From the NCBI GenBank assembly GCA_016802295.1, contig JAESIW010000200.1, positions 3,312,012-3,376,011 of the forward strand: a stretch of 64,000 nt of DNA, written 5' to 3'. Positions 10,997 through 25,085 of this stretch are shown here, one piece after another. This DNA comes from Brachionus rotundiformis. Lineage: Eukaryota > Rotifera > Eurotatoria > Ploima > Brachionidae. Each line of letters opens with the position of its first letter. Within the stretch, counting starts at the first letter, position 1. Below the pieces are notes generated by a model. That model was given only the letters and a program-made list of their open reading frames with translations, was not told the origin of the DNA and ran no database searches. A program made the translations under genes and the position numbers.

Positions 10997-13900
10997 TTTT
11001 AATTTAAATTACTCGGCTTGTGTCTTCGTTTTAGTCGTCATTCTAGCAAGATATTGAGCTTTTATTTTAAACTTATCTCTTAAAGCATTCTGCCTTTAAA
11101 CCAATTGTATTAAATTCATGTATGATTAAATTAGCTCAAAACAGGAAGGAAAATATGGAAAGAAAATAAACAGAAATGCTTTCTAAGATAGCAGAGCCAT
11201 TTAACTATTCATTCGGATTGTTCAATTACTAATTTTATTTTATACAAAACTAATAAAGCGATTAAACTGATTAGGATTTAATTTGAGTAATTTTTTTTTT
11301 CGAAAAGCAAAATTTAGCTTTGAATCGAAACTTAATTGAATTCAATATTCCAAAATTTGCATGCAAGCAAAAACTTTATAATTTATTTTTCACTTTATTT
11401 TACAAATTATTTTTTAAGTAGGGAATTTTTGTCAAATAGTTCCTATTCATTTCAAATTACCAAATATAATTAATCAAGTTTATTATTTAATCCCAAGTTT
11501 TAAATTTAGAAAAATAACATCTTATAGATAAAAATTTGGCTCTAAAAAACTTGTATTGTCTCTACTTGAAAAAGCTGTGTTCAAATTTAACTTTTAGTCA
11601 TTTCCATTAAAGTCTAATTTGGTTCGATTAAAAGCCTTTTTGATCAAAATTGTGGATTTACATTAAAAAAAATAATTTTCTTCCCTTCTATTTTAATCAA
11701 AATTGAAAATTAATTTTAAATATTAACTTCAATTTTCGCTTCATTTAAAAATTAAACAAAAATAAACATAAAATAAAAAACTGGGAGTAGCCTATTAGAC
11801 AAAAAATAAAAGCTACTGATCTATAAACAATATTATTAAGGTTAGAGTACTTAAAATCTTTGAGAATTAAATTTAATTTGACAAATCTCTAAATCGATTA
11901 ATATTTTATAATCCGATTAAATCAATTTTTTTCATAATTTATTTTGTTTGCTTTTAAAACAAACAAGCTAAAATTTTACTTAAAATATTACTTTAAATAT
12001 TAATCAAAGCATACAAGTGACAGAGACTTAAAAAGCTTGGCTATTCATTTCCTCCTTGATTTCAATGCAAAAGGAAGCCACGCTTGTTTTAGCATTTAAA
12101 TGCATCATGTCCTCAAGATAACTTGTATGATATCCGAATGGTAATTTGTGTTAAATTTAACAAATTAGGATTCGATGTATTAAAACACTTTGGAGATGAT
12201 TGATGTGATATAATTTATGATAGCTCGATAAAGAAGCCTTTATATCTGATATTGAAATCATATCAGGGTTAAGAGAAAGAAATAATTATTTAAGCAATTT
12301 ATCGTCAAAGCATTTACAAACAAATTGAAACAATTGCCATAATGGATCATGATGGTAAGCATTAATGGATGGAACAACCCTTTACATTATTCAATCGGCA
12401 ATAAACACAAAATATGCATCAATTTTAAACTAATTAAGTTTATTGGAAAATTTATTTAATTTTAAAATTAGGAATAAATAATTAGTTAGAATGGAAAATT
12501 ACATTGACTTTGATTAAGTCTCTTTTTTTTCAAATAAAATATTGCTATATCCGTGCTACCTCATGCAAATTTTCAAACACTAGAAAATTTATCCAACATA
12601 TTTAATAAACAGAAATTTCCTCACCGAATTCTCTTCTGATTATTAAAATTTTGCCTGAAATTATCAGATATCATTATGAAACTTACTATATTTCCGCCAA
12701 GATAAAAAAACACGATTCACAAAAGCTAGCAACCAAAATCCTATTTTAATAATGTAGGAGAAATTTTAATTTATAAAGCTAATGGGAAGTGTTTTAATGT
12801 TCAATTTTAATTGTATCCGTAAAGCTTAGTTACAATATGCCTGGATCAATTTTGTCCATAAGTTTTTATTTTAATAAGTTTCAATTAAAAACTATCAAGG
12901 TAATTATTATTTTCTAATATCGATTTTAAAATTCTCTTGATATAATTAGCGCTAAATATCTAAATTAAATTTGGTTACCTAACTGTCAATTGTATGAACA
13001 TGATATTGAAGGTATTGTTCATTAATTTTTTTCAATATTATTATGAAAAAATTCCTTAATAAGTTTAATTAATAGAATTTTTATATACATGCTTAATAAA
13101 CAGGAATATTATCTTGGTATTTTCTAGACATGTCATCGAGATTTATGTTCGTCCATTTTTCCAATTTAATTTTCTAAATTTCGACTTTTAGTTAAAAACA
13201 ACATAATTGTTTTTGATTAATAAAAAAATTTAATTGCTTAAAATAAAAAAACTTTATTTTGTGAAATTTTCATTAAAAAAAACTAATTTCCTGTTAAATG
13301 TAAACGAATTAAAAATAAAAATAAATTTTTAAGAATTTAATAAATTAATAATGATGTAAAAAATCTAATCAAGAATAGCTGTGAGAATTATTTAAATATG
13401 TGCTTACTCTTTTTTCTTCATAATTCTAATTATTTTTTATCTAAAAAATTGAAAATTTGTAGTTTCCCTTAATCTATGCCTCAACAACTGGCCTTAAAGA
13501 CCTTTGAAGAATTTTTGAAAAAGAAAACGAATGTCAAACTAAACCAAAATCCTTGATTTTAATCAATTTAAAACATTAATTTACTTAAAATAAAAAAAAT
13601 TTTGACTGTTTTGAAATCAAAAATAAAACTTTTAATTAAAAATTTTAATTATAAACTGATTGCATGGTGCTTAAAGGGCACAGATCCAAATTTGCCCTCC
13701 CATGATGATATTTGATTAGAAATCTATTATTTTAAACTAAAAAAAGCTTGATTTTTGTGAACAGAAAATTATTTAATAATGCAAATTTTATAAAGTATCA
13801 AAGCATATAATACATATCTGTCAATTTAGTTGTATACAAAACTAATGATAGCAAACACATTTGATCTTATTCAAATATCAAACTATTTTTATAAATAGTT

Positions 13901-14286
13901 ACTATTAAAAGACAAATATTATTTAAAATAGAAATTCATCTGTATATTTCAGATTTTTTTTTAATCATGATATTTTAAGAAAATAGCAAAAATTTAACAA
14001 ATTATTTTATCTTTTTAAACGAAAATCGTAAGTAATTTAATTCTTGATTTAAAAATCAGACAATTTGATGGTTTAATTTGCTTCTATGGTTTTTGAAATT
14101 GGTTTTCAAATTTTAAACAAACGATTTAAGCAAGCTTCGGAAAGAGTATCCCCAAAATAAATAATATTTCAATTAAAAATGTCCCATTGTTGAACAGGAA
14201 ATTATTAAACTCGAAATTAAGACAATTTTAAATTCTAAATTTCATCATTTTTTTCCTAAATATGAAAACAAAAAATTATTATTTAC
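10997..14286. other. Intron of the long KCNQ form / 5' flank of the short form
   Basis: No coding exon was found on either strand. In the long-form model this is part of the intron joining exon 14479-14287 to exon 10665-10575. It also holds the untranslated 5' end and promoter of the short form. It is AT-rich throughout, with no repeat family recognised. Confidence 0.5.
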
Positions 14287-15568
14287 ATTAAAATGTGATA
14301 CAATCCGGATTTCCATCCTCTGGGTCGTTCGAGATAATTGTATATTTTACATTGCCAAATTCTGTATTTAAAGTTACGGTTCTTGTTTGCATTCATAATT
14401 CTGTTGTTCGGTTTTACTCTGGCCTGATTGTTGGATTCGTCCAGTGTTGAGCTTTTATTCAATTTTTGCTTACTCTGTTCTGTAAATTTAAAATTTAAGA
14501 TTTTTAAAAAAACTTAATAAAAACAAAATATTTTCTTATTGCTTTCAAGTAAATTATTTTATTTTTAAGTCTTATTAATTTAAGTAAAAATTAGTGCTTT
14601 TAAACAAATTAATATGTTTTTTTAAAACTCATTTTTTAATATAATGCCTAGGATAAATTTTAACTCTAGATTCTCTGCCTTTAGCCCTATACTTTGATAC
14701 ATTATCTAACTCAAGCTGATTTTTAGCGTAATCAAAGAATCCTTAAAGCTAATGATTTACAATTTTTTAAATTGGTTTTTCTCAATTATAAATATATAAA
14801 AAAAAGCAAACCAAGTAATGATTCATTTGGATCAGTGTTTTCTTGAATAAGCGAAGAGTCTTGATTTTCGTTTATTTTTTCATTCGGATTCGTGAAATTA
14901 TTTATTGATTCCTGTTGACGCTTCCAGTCTAAATTTGAATGAATGTTTTTAACTGTTTTATTAAGAGAATTGTCATTTATTTTTGTTAATGAACTGGCAA
15001 ATTTGGAGTCTTGGCTCAAAATGGTTGTCATCATCATCGAGTCAGTTTTATCCACCTTTGCCAATTTAGACTTGGAGTCTGGAGATAAAATTTGATGATG
15101 ACGACTACCAGATATGGGGGTAAACTTTGAATTGGATTTTGCGGATGGTTTTGCCATTGAATTTCCTACTGAGTTATCGCTATCATTTTTATTCCCATTT
15201 AAAATTTTAGAGTTATGGCTTGACATGGTCAAGTTGGACTGATTAATATCATTCAAACAGTAAGACAAGGTCTCACTATTGTTATCTTCATGGTTAAAGC
15301 AGTGTCTCAGAGTCTTAAGTATTTGCTGATTAGGGGAACTATTCGCACCAGCATACATGTTTTTATAATTATTAAGATCAACAACAAAATCGTTCTTACG
15401 TAATTGGTCCGAAAAGGGCTTCTTTTTGGGCAGTTTGGCATTGAACATGACCCTACTTTCGAAGTCCAGCTCGCGTATAGGCACCATAACTCGTCTGACT
15501 GAACTCGAATAGTCATCGTAATCGCTTGACAAGGAATTGGACGAATTTGGCAAATTGGCATTTTTCAT
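14287..15568 (-). CDS. KCNQ: Alternative 5' exons of KCNQ (long N-terminus form)
   Basis: Exon a (15568-14812) starts with ATG and encodes about 252 residues that are Ser/Asn/Asp/Lys-rich and look disordered. Exon b (14479-14287) encodes a basic stretch ending KIYNYLERPRGWKSGLYHI. The last part is the conserved pre-S1 motif of KCNQ channels (YNxLERPRGW). Exon b ends in phase 2 exactly where the short-form exon 10996-10749 ends, so both can splice to the S1 exon at 10665. A donor at 14811 (GTTTGC) joins exon a to exon b in phase. The simplest reading is one gene with two alternative promoters and first exons. A broken upstream paralogue is less likely because no S1-S6 exons occur between 14287 and 10997. 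Confidence 0.8.
14629..14741 (-). other. Candidate cassette or poison exon between the long-form KCNQ exons
   Basis: After an acceptor (CTTTAAG) at 14742 the minus strand stays open for about 36 codons (FFDYAKNQLELDN…YPRHYI), in phase with exon 15568-14812, then meets TGA at 14629. The codon content looks like protein, but I found no donor in the right phase to continue to exon b. If included, it would end translation before the membrane part. It may be a regulated poison exon, an alternative terminal exon, or chance. Confidence 0.3.
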
Positions 15569-18500
15569 TCTTTATAACTCTGCGATTACTCGGCTTAACA
15601 AACAAAATATAAAATATTTCTGCTATTTCGTTTAGAAGTACAAACACTTATTTTCAACACATAACATCCAGGTGCTTTGAATTTTTTTATAAATACGGGA
15701 TGGTAAGGGTTAATAATCTGTTATGAAAAAAAATAAAAATTATATGTAATCATATGGTGCTAATTAACATGATAATATGATATCATTCCGAGACATTATC
15801 ATTTAAGGGACTAGTCAAAACAATAATTTATATAACCTTATTATATATGTATGCTAATGACAACTATTAGCAATTATTTAAAAAAGCATGCAAATTAAAG
15901 GACCTGGCTTTGATTGTTTTTGTCTCTCTTTGGAACAAATTCAAAGCTTTAAGTTTGACTACTTGATTTTTTCGATTAATCTAAATTTTATCTAAATAGA
16001 GTGAATTTAAACTACAGACACGAAATAAACTTTTATAAAACAATAATTAGAATTTTTTTTTAAATAGATTAGCAAATACAATACAAATTTAAAAATTTAT
16101 CTCCCTAATTAAATGCTGTTAAATCTTTTCAAAAAAATTCCATATTAAATCTGATGGTTCGCTTTTACTCTTTTTCCGAACCTTAATAATTTTTTTTAGG
16201 TGAAATTATGTAACAAAATTATAAAAATAAATGATCATTTTTATTAACAGGAAATAGCTTTACGTCTAATGACGATTATAGCATTAACATTTATTTCGCT
16301 TGATCTTTTTAGCCCCTTGAGCAAAATGCATTTTTTATATATGAAATTTTCAAGCTAAATTAAATTGATGGAAACAAAATTTTAAAATTATAATGAGAAA
16401 TCTTTTGCCGTAAATTAAGCAAACTTTCTATCTTCATAAACAATTGAATTTTTTCTCAAAAGAGTAATGATATAATTTACCTCACATGTTACCATCTTTT
16501 TATACTTTGTACGTTTGTTTGGCTAAGATTTCTTTTTTCAAAAAAATGTTTATATCTAATGATGAATAAATAAAAAACGCTGTTCTATATATTATTAGAT
16601 ATTATTTTCTGAAATGAAAAATTTTGGAAAAATTAACAATAAAAATATAATAGCATAATTTCTTTGGACCGAGAACTAAAATAAAAATAATTACTTTTGA
16701 TTTTCAAAAAAATGTGTGCCTTTTTGAAAAATTAACTCAATTAATTAAATGTCACGAACAAAAAAGGTAAATTATGGCGATTTTAAAATCAATTTTTATT
16801 ATTGGGTTAATTTAGGATAAAAATTAATAGATTTAATTAATACACCTAGTATCGAAAATTCTAACTTTTTAAATCTGTTTTAAAAAGCTTTGTTCTAAAT
16901 CATAATATTGAATTTTTTTTTGAAAAAATATTTGAAAATGCATTCTAAAAAAGAGGCTGCAATTGATACCAAATTTTAATTTATTATTTTTTATTTAAAT
17001 TTTAATAATTTTCAAATTACTCTAATGTTATATTGATTCATGAATCTTAAGAATTTTGTACATAAATTTGAGTCATCAGTAATCGTTTAACTACAAATAA
17101 TTATAAAAGATAATATCTTTAAATATTGAAAAAATAAAATAAAAATCCTCAATCGATTGAAAAAGATGAAAAAAAATATTTCTTTTAAAATAAAATTGAT
17201 TTTTTGTTGCGTTTAGGGGACGAAACAAATGCATTCAAATTATTAAAATATGCCTCCAAAATTTAACAGGAAATGAAAAATTAAAAGCTATCTGAACTAG
17301 CTTGTTATTTTAAAATAATTTTGAGTCTAATTTATATCCAAAAGCGTCATTTTTAATTCGCTTTTTTTTAATATTTTTTTTTTTAAAAAATAAAAAACAG
17401 TGCAGTTTAGTTGTGTGCAAATCTTAACTAAAGACTTGTAATTTTTGATGATTAATTGGCTCCTTTTTTTAATTTGTGTATCTTGTTTTTTTTTATAGAT
17501 AAAATTTTAAATCAGTAAAAGTAGCTTTCCGGGCTTATTAATGAAATTTTTAAAAATCTTGAACTTAATTTATCGTCTCTTATCTAAAAGAGCATCAGCA
17601 CTAACTAGCAATCAGCCAAAAAATTTAATTAATTAATCTCAATTCATTTTTAATAGCATAATTTTTCGAAAAACAAACATATTAAAAAACTATTAAGTTA
17701 ATCAAGATACAATAATCTATCTAATACAAATATAGATTTAATATAAATATTATCTCGTTTATTATATTTGTTTTAAATTTACCAATTTTATATTTAATTC
17801 CTAAATCGTGCTCTCGCTATCCAATTCTGCGTTTAATTCTAAAAATCCTAAGATTATTTAAGATTTAGCATAAAAAGTCGGAAAATAAATGCCATATTGC
17901 CAAAATATCTACTAATTTAAAATACCTGAGTTGTTTATCCGATTTTAATATTCGGATTAATTTATTTCCGTTTAGTTCAAATCGAATTAAGCGCTTTTTT
18001 ATCCTTGTGGCAAATTAAATAAATTGCCTTAAATGTAATGTTTAATTGAACCTAGATGGTTTAATTATATGGTTCAAAACAGACAAGAAACTATCATTTA
18101 AAATTAAATTAAATATTTTACACTCAATATTTTTAATTAGTGATAAATCAGTTCGAGTTTTTTGCAAATGCGCTCAAAACTTATTAAAAAAACTCAATTA
18201 GTTTCTAATGAACCTTTGAGACTAAGAGCTTCTCCTTTTTAATAAACCTTGCGAAAATGATTTGAATTTAAATTATCCTAATTAATTTGGAAGCTTTTAT
18301 TAATAATTCTAGTTCTAAATTTTTTGAGAATTTTTCAAAATTGATAGTTCATTTTAGTATAAAATTTTGAATTTAATTAACATGCAATTTTCAAAAGAGT
18401 AAACAAAAGTTATCTTCTAGGTTCGAAAATTTGCGTTATTAAATTTTTAATATCTTCTCGTTTTCAGTAGAAATCCGGTTAGAAAAATCATGAAAATAAA

Positions 18501-20516
18501 TATCTATCCGTTTTGTTTCCATTGTATAAAGTTTCCTGAAAATATATCCGTGTTGGCACAATAAAATCCTTGGTTAAATAATAAATCATATTGATTACCA
18601 AAAAATATGGATTTTAAAAATGATAAAATTTTAGAATATGAATAGCAGCAACAATTTAAATAAAAATAAATTTAGATTTTTTAAAAAATAATTAACTTTT
18701 GAAGAGATAATTTCAATAAAAAACTGTTCGTTAAAAGGTCTTTTTTAACTTATTTGAAAATGTTATTAACAAAGTGTGATAAATAACTCACTTTTTAATC
18801 AAACCATAAAAACAAATTAAAAATTTTCTCTCGAAATGAATCTGAGATAAAATAGAAGAGCTTTTTCTGAGCAAAATCTTAAATTAAGTTTACTTTTGAT
18901 AAAAACATGAAAGAATTTTTGTACAAATTCTTACTTAAAATATTCTTGTTTAAATAAAACATCTTTTAAACAATATCTTTGATCTATCAATTAAACTTGT
19001 CTAAGGAAAAATTTAAGAGAATAATTTACTTGATCCATTTTTGAGATGATTACTAATAATAAAAAATACTCAAAAATATTAAATTTAAAAATAACTTGTT
19101 CCTTGCATAAACATTAGTTTCAATATCAAGAATTGATTTAAGAATTATATAAAGCAATTATTTTAATTTTTGTGTTAAATGCAAGCTTTTCCAATGAAAA
19201 CTGATTTTCCTTATTTTTTTGGTAAAATTCAATTATTTTGACGATTAATTAAATTTGGTTTTGACGTTATGGTATTAAATTATTTACTTTCTAAATATAT
19301 AATTTTATTAATAAAATATCTTTTTAAAAATATCGTCTAGATAAGCATAAAATAATTAGTTTAGTCTTAAAAATTGTTACTTATTACAAAAATTGAATAA
19401 TTATAAGACATAAGCTGTAAAGGTGTTTTGTTATTTATTATTTTTTTACTAATGATCGGATATATTTGTCGATTTATTTAAAAATTTTCGTCTTAATTGT
19501 TTCTTTTATCAAAACAAAATTTATTGACTTAATCATTAAGGTGAAAATTTAGGTAATATCGAAATAAAAATGCTTTTAAATGCTTCTTATTTTTCTTTCC
19601 TTTTATTACTATAAAAAGTGTCAAAATGTCTTTATATTATAGAAAATTTGAGCTTTTGAATTAAATTTGACACTTAAATTCCAACTCTAAATCCACTTAC
19701 TTTTTGTTTCGGAATTAAATATGTCTAAAATAAGTCCATACTCTTAAAAAGATATGACTAAAAGCTTCTAAACTTAATCCTGTTTTAGATCAATTTCATG
19801 TTTAATAATTAATTTAAATTATTAAACACACTGGTCTGAATACTAAGAAAATACTTGCCAAAAAAATTGCTATTTTGTTTCAAGTCTCTATTATTAACTG
19901 AATTAGCGTCAGAAAAAGATTTTATCAGAATATTTCCATTAGATTTTAATTAGCTATCGATTGACTCGTAGAATTCTGTTCCTTCTCCCAAGGCGCTTCT
20001 TAATCCATTTTCTGTTAAAATTTGTACTAATTTAATTTAGCCATGAATCGAATAAAATCTTGTAACAAATCGCGATGAAAGTTTGATTATATTAGTTTGC
20101 AAATTGAATATTACTAATTAGCTTATTTTTTATCAAGATTTATTTACAAAATTAAGCAAAAATTTAAACCAAAAGCGATTAAAAATTGAATCTACTTCTC
20201 TTATTAAAATTGACTTATAAATTAGAGTTTATTCAAAGACTCAATTTTTTAGAAAGCGTATAATTAGATTAGATTCAATAAAAAAATATAAAAAAAAATT
20301 TAATGAAAATTTAATTTATTAAGTTAAGAAATATTTTTTTAAAAAACATTTTTAAAGACAAGTTCTAAACAACTCCTAAAAATCGACTACAATATGTCTA
20401 GTGCTTGTTTAAAAATATAAAAGCATTTATAATAAATGTTAGTTTATTGCAATATTTTTTTGAAATTCTGGCTACATTTTTAACAAATGATATAATGTTA
20501 TAACCAAATAGCGTAA
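15569..20516. other. Intergenic AT-rich desert (about 4.9 kb)
   Basis: No ORF, RNA gene or repeat was recognised on either strand. The first few hundred bases (15570-15720) probably include the 5' untranslated region and promoter of the long KCNQ form. The remainder is dominated by A/T homopolymer tracts. Confidence 0.5.
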
Positions 20517-23500
20517 ATGATCTCGTACTGTGAAAATTGTGAACAAACCAAAAAGGTATTATCCATAATCTGAAAAATTAATTAAATTCTTAACAATGGT
20601 TCAAAGGACTTGAATGAGACAAAGCAAAAGCTTGTCGAATTCCAAAATTTGGCAAAAAAGATAGTTCAGACTGATTTAATCTTGAGAAAATATTCAGACA
20701 AAGAAAGAGAATGTGAAAAATTGTCTCACGATTTGAGGAAAAAAGAAGAGTAGTCCCTGTAAATAAAAATAATTTATAAATTAATTAAATTTTATTTTCA
20801 AATAGTGATTTCGACAATTTAAATGATAGATATGAGGATTTGATAAAAGAAAATGACACATTAAAAAAAGTAAATTAATTTTTTTCCTATTGAGTAGATT
20901 TATTTTAAAGCTTATCAAAGAAAAATAAAGAATATTCCAAGGAAAAAGCTAAATTTGAGCAAGACATCAAGAAGAAAGATGAATTAATAGCCTCGCTTGG
21001 TCAAAAAGAGTCTGATAATGAGCAAAAATTGAACTTATACTCCCAAAATGAGAGACTTCTTGAGACAAAATCAGCAAATTATCAGAAACAAATTGAAGAC
21101 TTGAGGAATGAGCTAAAATTACTAAATGATAAATACGAACAAGCAATACAAAAATTAAAGTAATATTTTATAAAATTAATTAATTAATTTTAAATAGACT
21201 ATTTTTAGTTTGGAGTCAGTTAAGGATATACCAAATTTAACTTTCAGCAATTTAAGGACATCCACCCAAATATTAAATGTAAATTTTAAAGAAAATTTAG
21301 AAAATGTTGTGGTACAGGCAGAATTGCCCAAACGCGAAACCACTTTTTATCTTGGTTCTGAGTCAGAAAATGACGAAACTGAACCAAAAGCAGTCTTGGA
21401 AAAAAAATCACTCATTCAAGATGAATCAAAATCGATAAGCCTTTCCAATTTGGAAAAGACAGAGCCATTAAGCCAATTTGAAACTTCTGAACAAGCTAAT
21501 TCTAGTATAACTGAAGAAATATCAAACAGAAATGTCTCGCTAAAGCAACAAGACGATACTGCCAGCTCTTCAGAATCCAGTGGTTCTGACTCCGAGTCTG
21601 AATCTTCTGGTTCATCTTCATCTACAGCTTCAACTGTTTCAGAAAAATCAAAGTGTGTATTTAGTACTCAAGATTTGTTCGGCTCTGAGCTCAGCGAGGA
21701 TGAAAACGAAGTCCAAGAGGAAAAGTCGATTGATATTACCAACATTCAAGAGGAATATGTCAATGCCATAAGAAAAAATGAAGAAGAGAGTGAAAAAAAT
21801 GTTGAAAACAAGATAGACCTATTGGTCAATCAATACATGGATAATACCTTGGAGCAGACACTTGACCAATTAATCGAATCATCATATAGAGAACAATTGA
21901 TTTTAGGATTAATATGTGATAAAATTTGTGATGAGGAAATAAACTCTAAAAACAGTCAAACTTCCAATTTTTTTAAAAGCGTCTGCACATCATGCATTGA
22001 AGAAGAAAGAATTGAGAGAAAAAATGTGGAAAAAAAAATTCGAGATGAGATTAAAAAAAAATTGGAAGAGGAAATATGTGAAGAAATTTTTGATGAAAAA
22101 TTTAGTCAATTGATCTTGGAATGCTCACAGCGAGTTTTAGCTGAAGAAAAAAATGAACGAATAGAACTGATTTATGAATCAATACTTGACCAAGTTTGTA
22201 AAGAAACTTATAAAAATTGTCTAATGGAGTTTATATTCGATGACATGACTTGTGTACCAAAGCCTTTAATAAAAAAATTGGAATTTAATTTTGAAAAAGA
22301 AGAGGAAAATCGATCTAATAAGCGGCGTTTTCCTGTCGATTTTTCATTTATGGAAGAAAAAGGAAAACGCTCTAGACGAGAAAGTGGTGGAAGTGAGTCA
22401 AGTTGGAAGAGCAGTCTTTTCTTTGGAGAAGATAATGAAAGGAAAACACTTGAAGAATGTAAAATAGTTATGATATGGTATAAGGGCACATTTTAATTTA
22501 TTTATCTATTTATAAAGTTGTAAAAGAATGTTTGGCTGATTATTTTCGAAAATTTAATTTCAAAATTGAATTCACTTTTGAAGAGCTCGACCGACTGATT
22601 GATCGGTTGGCCCGCGCAGTAAAAAAGAAAAGTATTGGTACAGATAATTCTAAATTTGTTGCCCACATTCTAATTAAAGTAAAAATGATTTTAGTTTAGT
22701 ATTTTTTTATTTTATTTTTTAATTAAAAATAGCATTATTTAAATAACAAATTTATACCTCTTGACGATCTTAAACTTAATCAAGTGGACGAAAGCGAGCT
22801 AAAATTGTACAAACAAATAAGCATCTACAATACTCCAGTCAATAAAGAATTTGAATCAATTACTAGGACAATATATGGTAAGCGGTCAAATCATAGCTCA
22901 CATACAAACTACTTGCAGACTAAACTAAATGATGCCATGATGGCAAAAATAACTAATGAAGAAGAAAAATATGTTTACATACTCAGAAAATTGATTGAGT
23001 ATCCTACTTTGGTAAATTATTTTTCCAATTGTTATTAAACATTGATAAAATAAAATTTCTAAAATGAGTTTGTGGTTTAAGGAATTAGTTCAATATGAAT
23101 TTTTGAACTGCTTAAAAGTGCTGATTTTGAGCAATGAGTTTCAGATTACTTTTAAAATGAAAATGGGGTAATTATCTTTTACTTAATTTGTCCTAAATGA
23201 GAAATCATTATTTAATATTACACCATTAGAAGAATGTTGTGTTTTGTGTGTAAGTCTAGAAATAATTACGACTATCTTAAGAGCTTTATATGCGATTTAA
23301 TTACATCTCGAGAGATATCAATGCCTATGCATTTTCAAAATATGATTCTATGGTTTGCTAGAATATGGCCTGAGAGTCTTACTTGGCCTTGTTCAATAGA
23401 CCAAGTAAATGACGAAGACATTGAATCTGCTGAGCTTCAAAATCCAATTCTTTTTATTGTAATGAACATTGTGAAGAACAGTATTTATAAGAATAATATA

Positions 23501-24914
23501 GAATTGGAAAAAACCAAACAAGATATAAAATATTCAAAATTTTCAAATTATTATGTTTATGTGAGTAATTAACTTTTCAATTTCGAAAATTAAAAAATTT
23601 TTATTAAGATTTTTAATAATCTAAATATGAATTATAATAGTCTTAGAAAATAATTTTTTGTCAAAAATATGATTATTACAGAATTAAATTTTTAAATCAA
23701 AAATTTTTGTAAGGTTGTATTCTTAAGTCACTTTTATATTTAATTAATTGGTATTATTTTAATCGAATTTTGATTTAAAAATATTTAAAAAAAAAGAATA
23801 ATTAATTTTAGAAATTAAATTTTTTGATATTTTTTAAAATAAGAATCGAAGATATTCATGTTTCTAACGCCTATTAAAGTAGTTAGTATAGCCATCATAA
23901 AGCTTATTTGATTAGCTTAAATTTCCAAATAATTTAAACTTGGTATTTCAACACAGACAAATAATTTAATAATTTTTATATCAATTAAAAAAAGAGTTTA
24001 TTGATATTCTTAGATTTAAACTTTATTTTTAAACTAATTAATTAGAAACTAAGCCTTTAAAATATAATTTAAACATAATTTAAAAAAGATTTTAGAATCA
24101 TTTTGTAACTGGAGTATTATATGCACAAAAAGTTTGGACACTTTGTCCTTCTTAAAAGCAAGCATTCAAAAAGCATTTGAATCTTCTAACTATTTTATAT
24201 TAGATGGTAAAAAGCATAATAATATTTAAAAAACTAGTTATTTATATTGTTATAGATAAAATATTTAGCTTGAATGGTCTCATGTTAGAATATTGCGAAG
24301 CCTTCAAGCTTATGTGTTTAAACGAGGACTGGTCATGGACAAAGCAAAATTTTATTGAGAACTTTATTTTCAGTGAAATGGATGATTTGGATAAAAAGCT
24401 TAAAGATATTGCAATTCAACTTGATATTTTATCATCATGTAAAAATAAATACGCTTTTTTATTTATCTCGTTGAACAGTATAATCTCTCTCATGTGTCCG
24501 GATTCCAATTATGGACTACAAATTTTATCTAATGTTGAAAGTAAAATCATCTCATTAGAAACAAGTAAATATTTTTCCGAAATTTTTTCAAGTGATTTAG
24601 ATTAGATTGCTATTGAGTTAGGTGTAATATATTTTAAATATTTAGGAATGTTTATTTAATAAATCAAAATTTAATATTTTTTTAAAGTTTTTGTAAATTA
24701 TGAGTTTGCATTGGTGGAGTCTGGGATTTTATTGAGTAGATTCGATCCCTTGAAATGTTTGAAAATGATAGAAAAGTGGCTCGAAAGTTTTAAAGATCGA
24801 TCAATCAAACAAAACATATCTGTTCAAATACCAAAAAACTTAAAATTAGAGATTCAAACTGTTCAATCACTTTACAAAGACAAGATTGACAATGTACAAA
24901 TGATTTCTTTTTAA
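20517..24914 (+). CDS. ICE1-like: Coiled-coil nuclear protein, tentative ICE1 (little elongation complex subunit 1)
   Basis: Twelve exons fit in phase and give 1081 aa: 20517-20555, 20607-20749, 20806-20869, 20921-21159, 21209-22458, 22518-22678, 22733-23011, 23082-23167, 23230-23560, 24089-24206, 24256-24564 and 24688-24914. The N-terminal ~160 residues are coiled coil and begin with CENCEQTKK then LNE…KKIVQTDLILRKY. This pattern (C..C, LNE, KI..TD..L..Y) resembles the start of ICE1. The middle is acidic and Ser-rich (SSSESSGSDSESESS), with a basic cluster KGKRSRRES that looks like a nuclear signal. The C-terminal ~450 residues are helical with no motif I can name. ICE1 scaffolds the complex that drives snRNA transcription. 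The assignment rests on the short N-terminal pattern and overall architecture; the gene structure itself is well supported. Confidence 0.75.
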
Positions 24915-25064
24915 AATTAAAAACATTGTTTTATTTTTTAAATTTTAAAATAAAATGAATTTTTAATTTTATATCTTTAAATAGACATTAATTTAAACAT
25001 TTTTTTCATTAGCAAGTCCGTAAAGATGTGACAAATCTTTAGTTTAAAAATTATGGCACTAAAT

Positions 25065-25085
25065 TTAAATTTTTAATTTTTTAGA
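25065..25085 (+). promoter_or_regulatory. Probable splice acceptor just before the mL44 start codon
   Basis: A run of T and A ending TTTTTTAG sits 1 base before the ATG at 25086. No in-phase upstream exon was found, and the preceding gene ends only 171 bp upstream. This is what a spliced-leader acceptor of a downstream operon gene looks like; trans-splicing is known in rotifers and several other animal groups. A missed untranslated first exon is the alternative. Confidence 0.4.

Noticed and set aside
10679..11002. Plus-strand ORF over the KCNQ first exon
   Set aside because: The minus strand carries the conserved KCNQ pre-S1 motif in the same bases.
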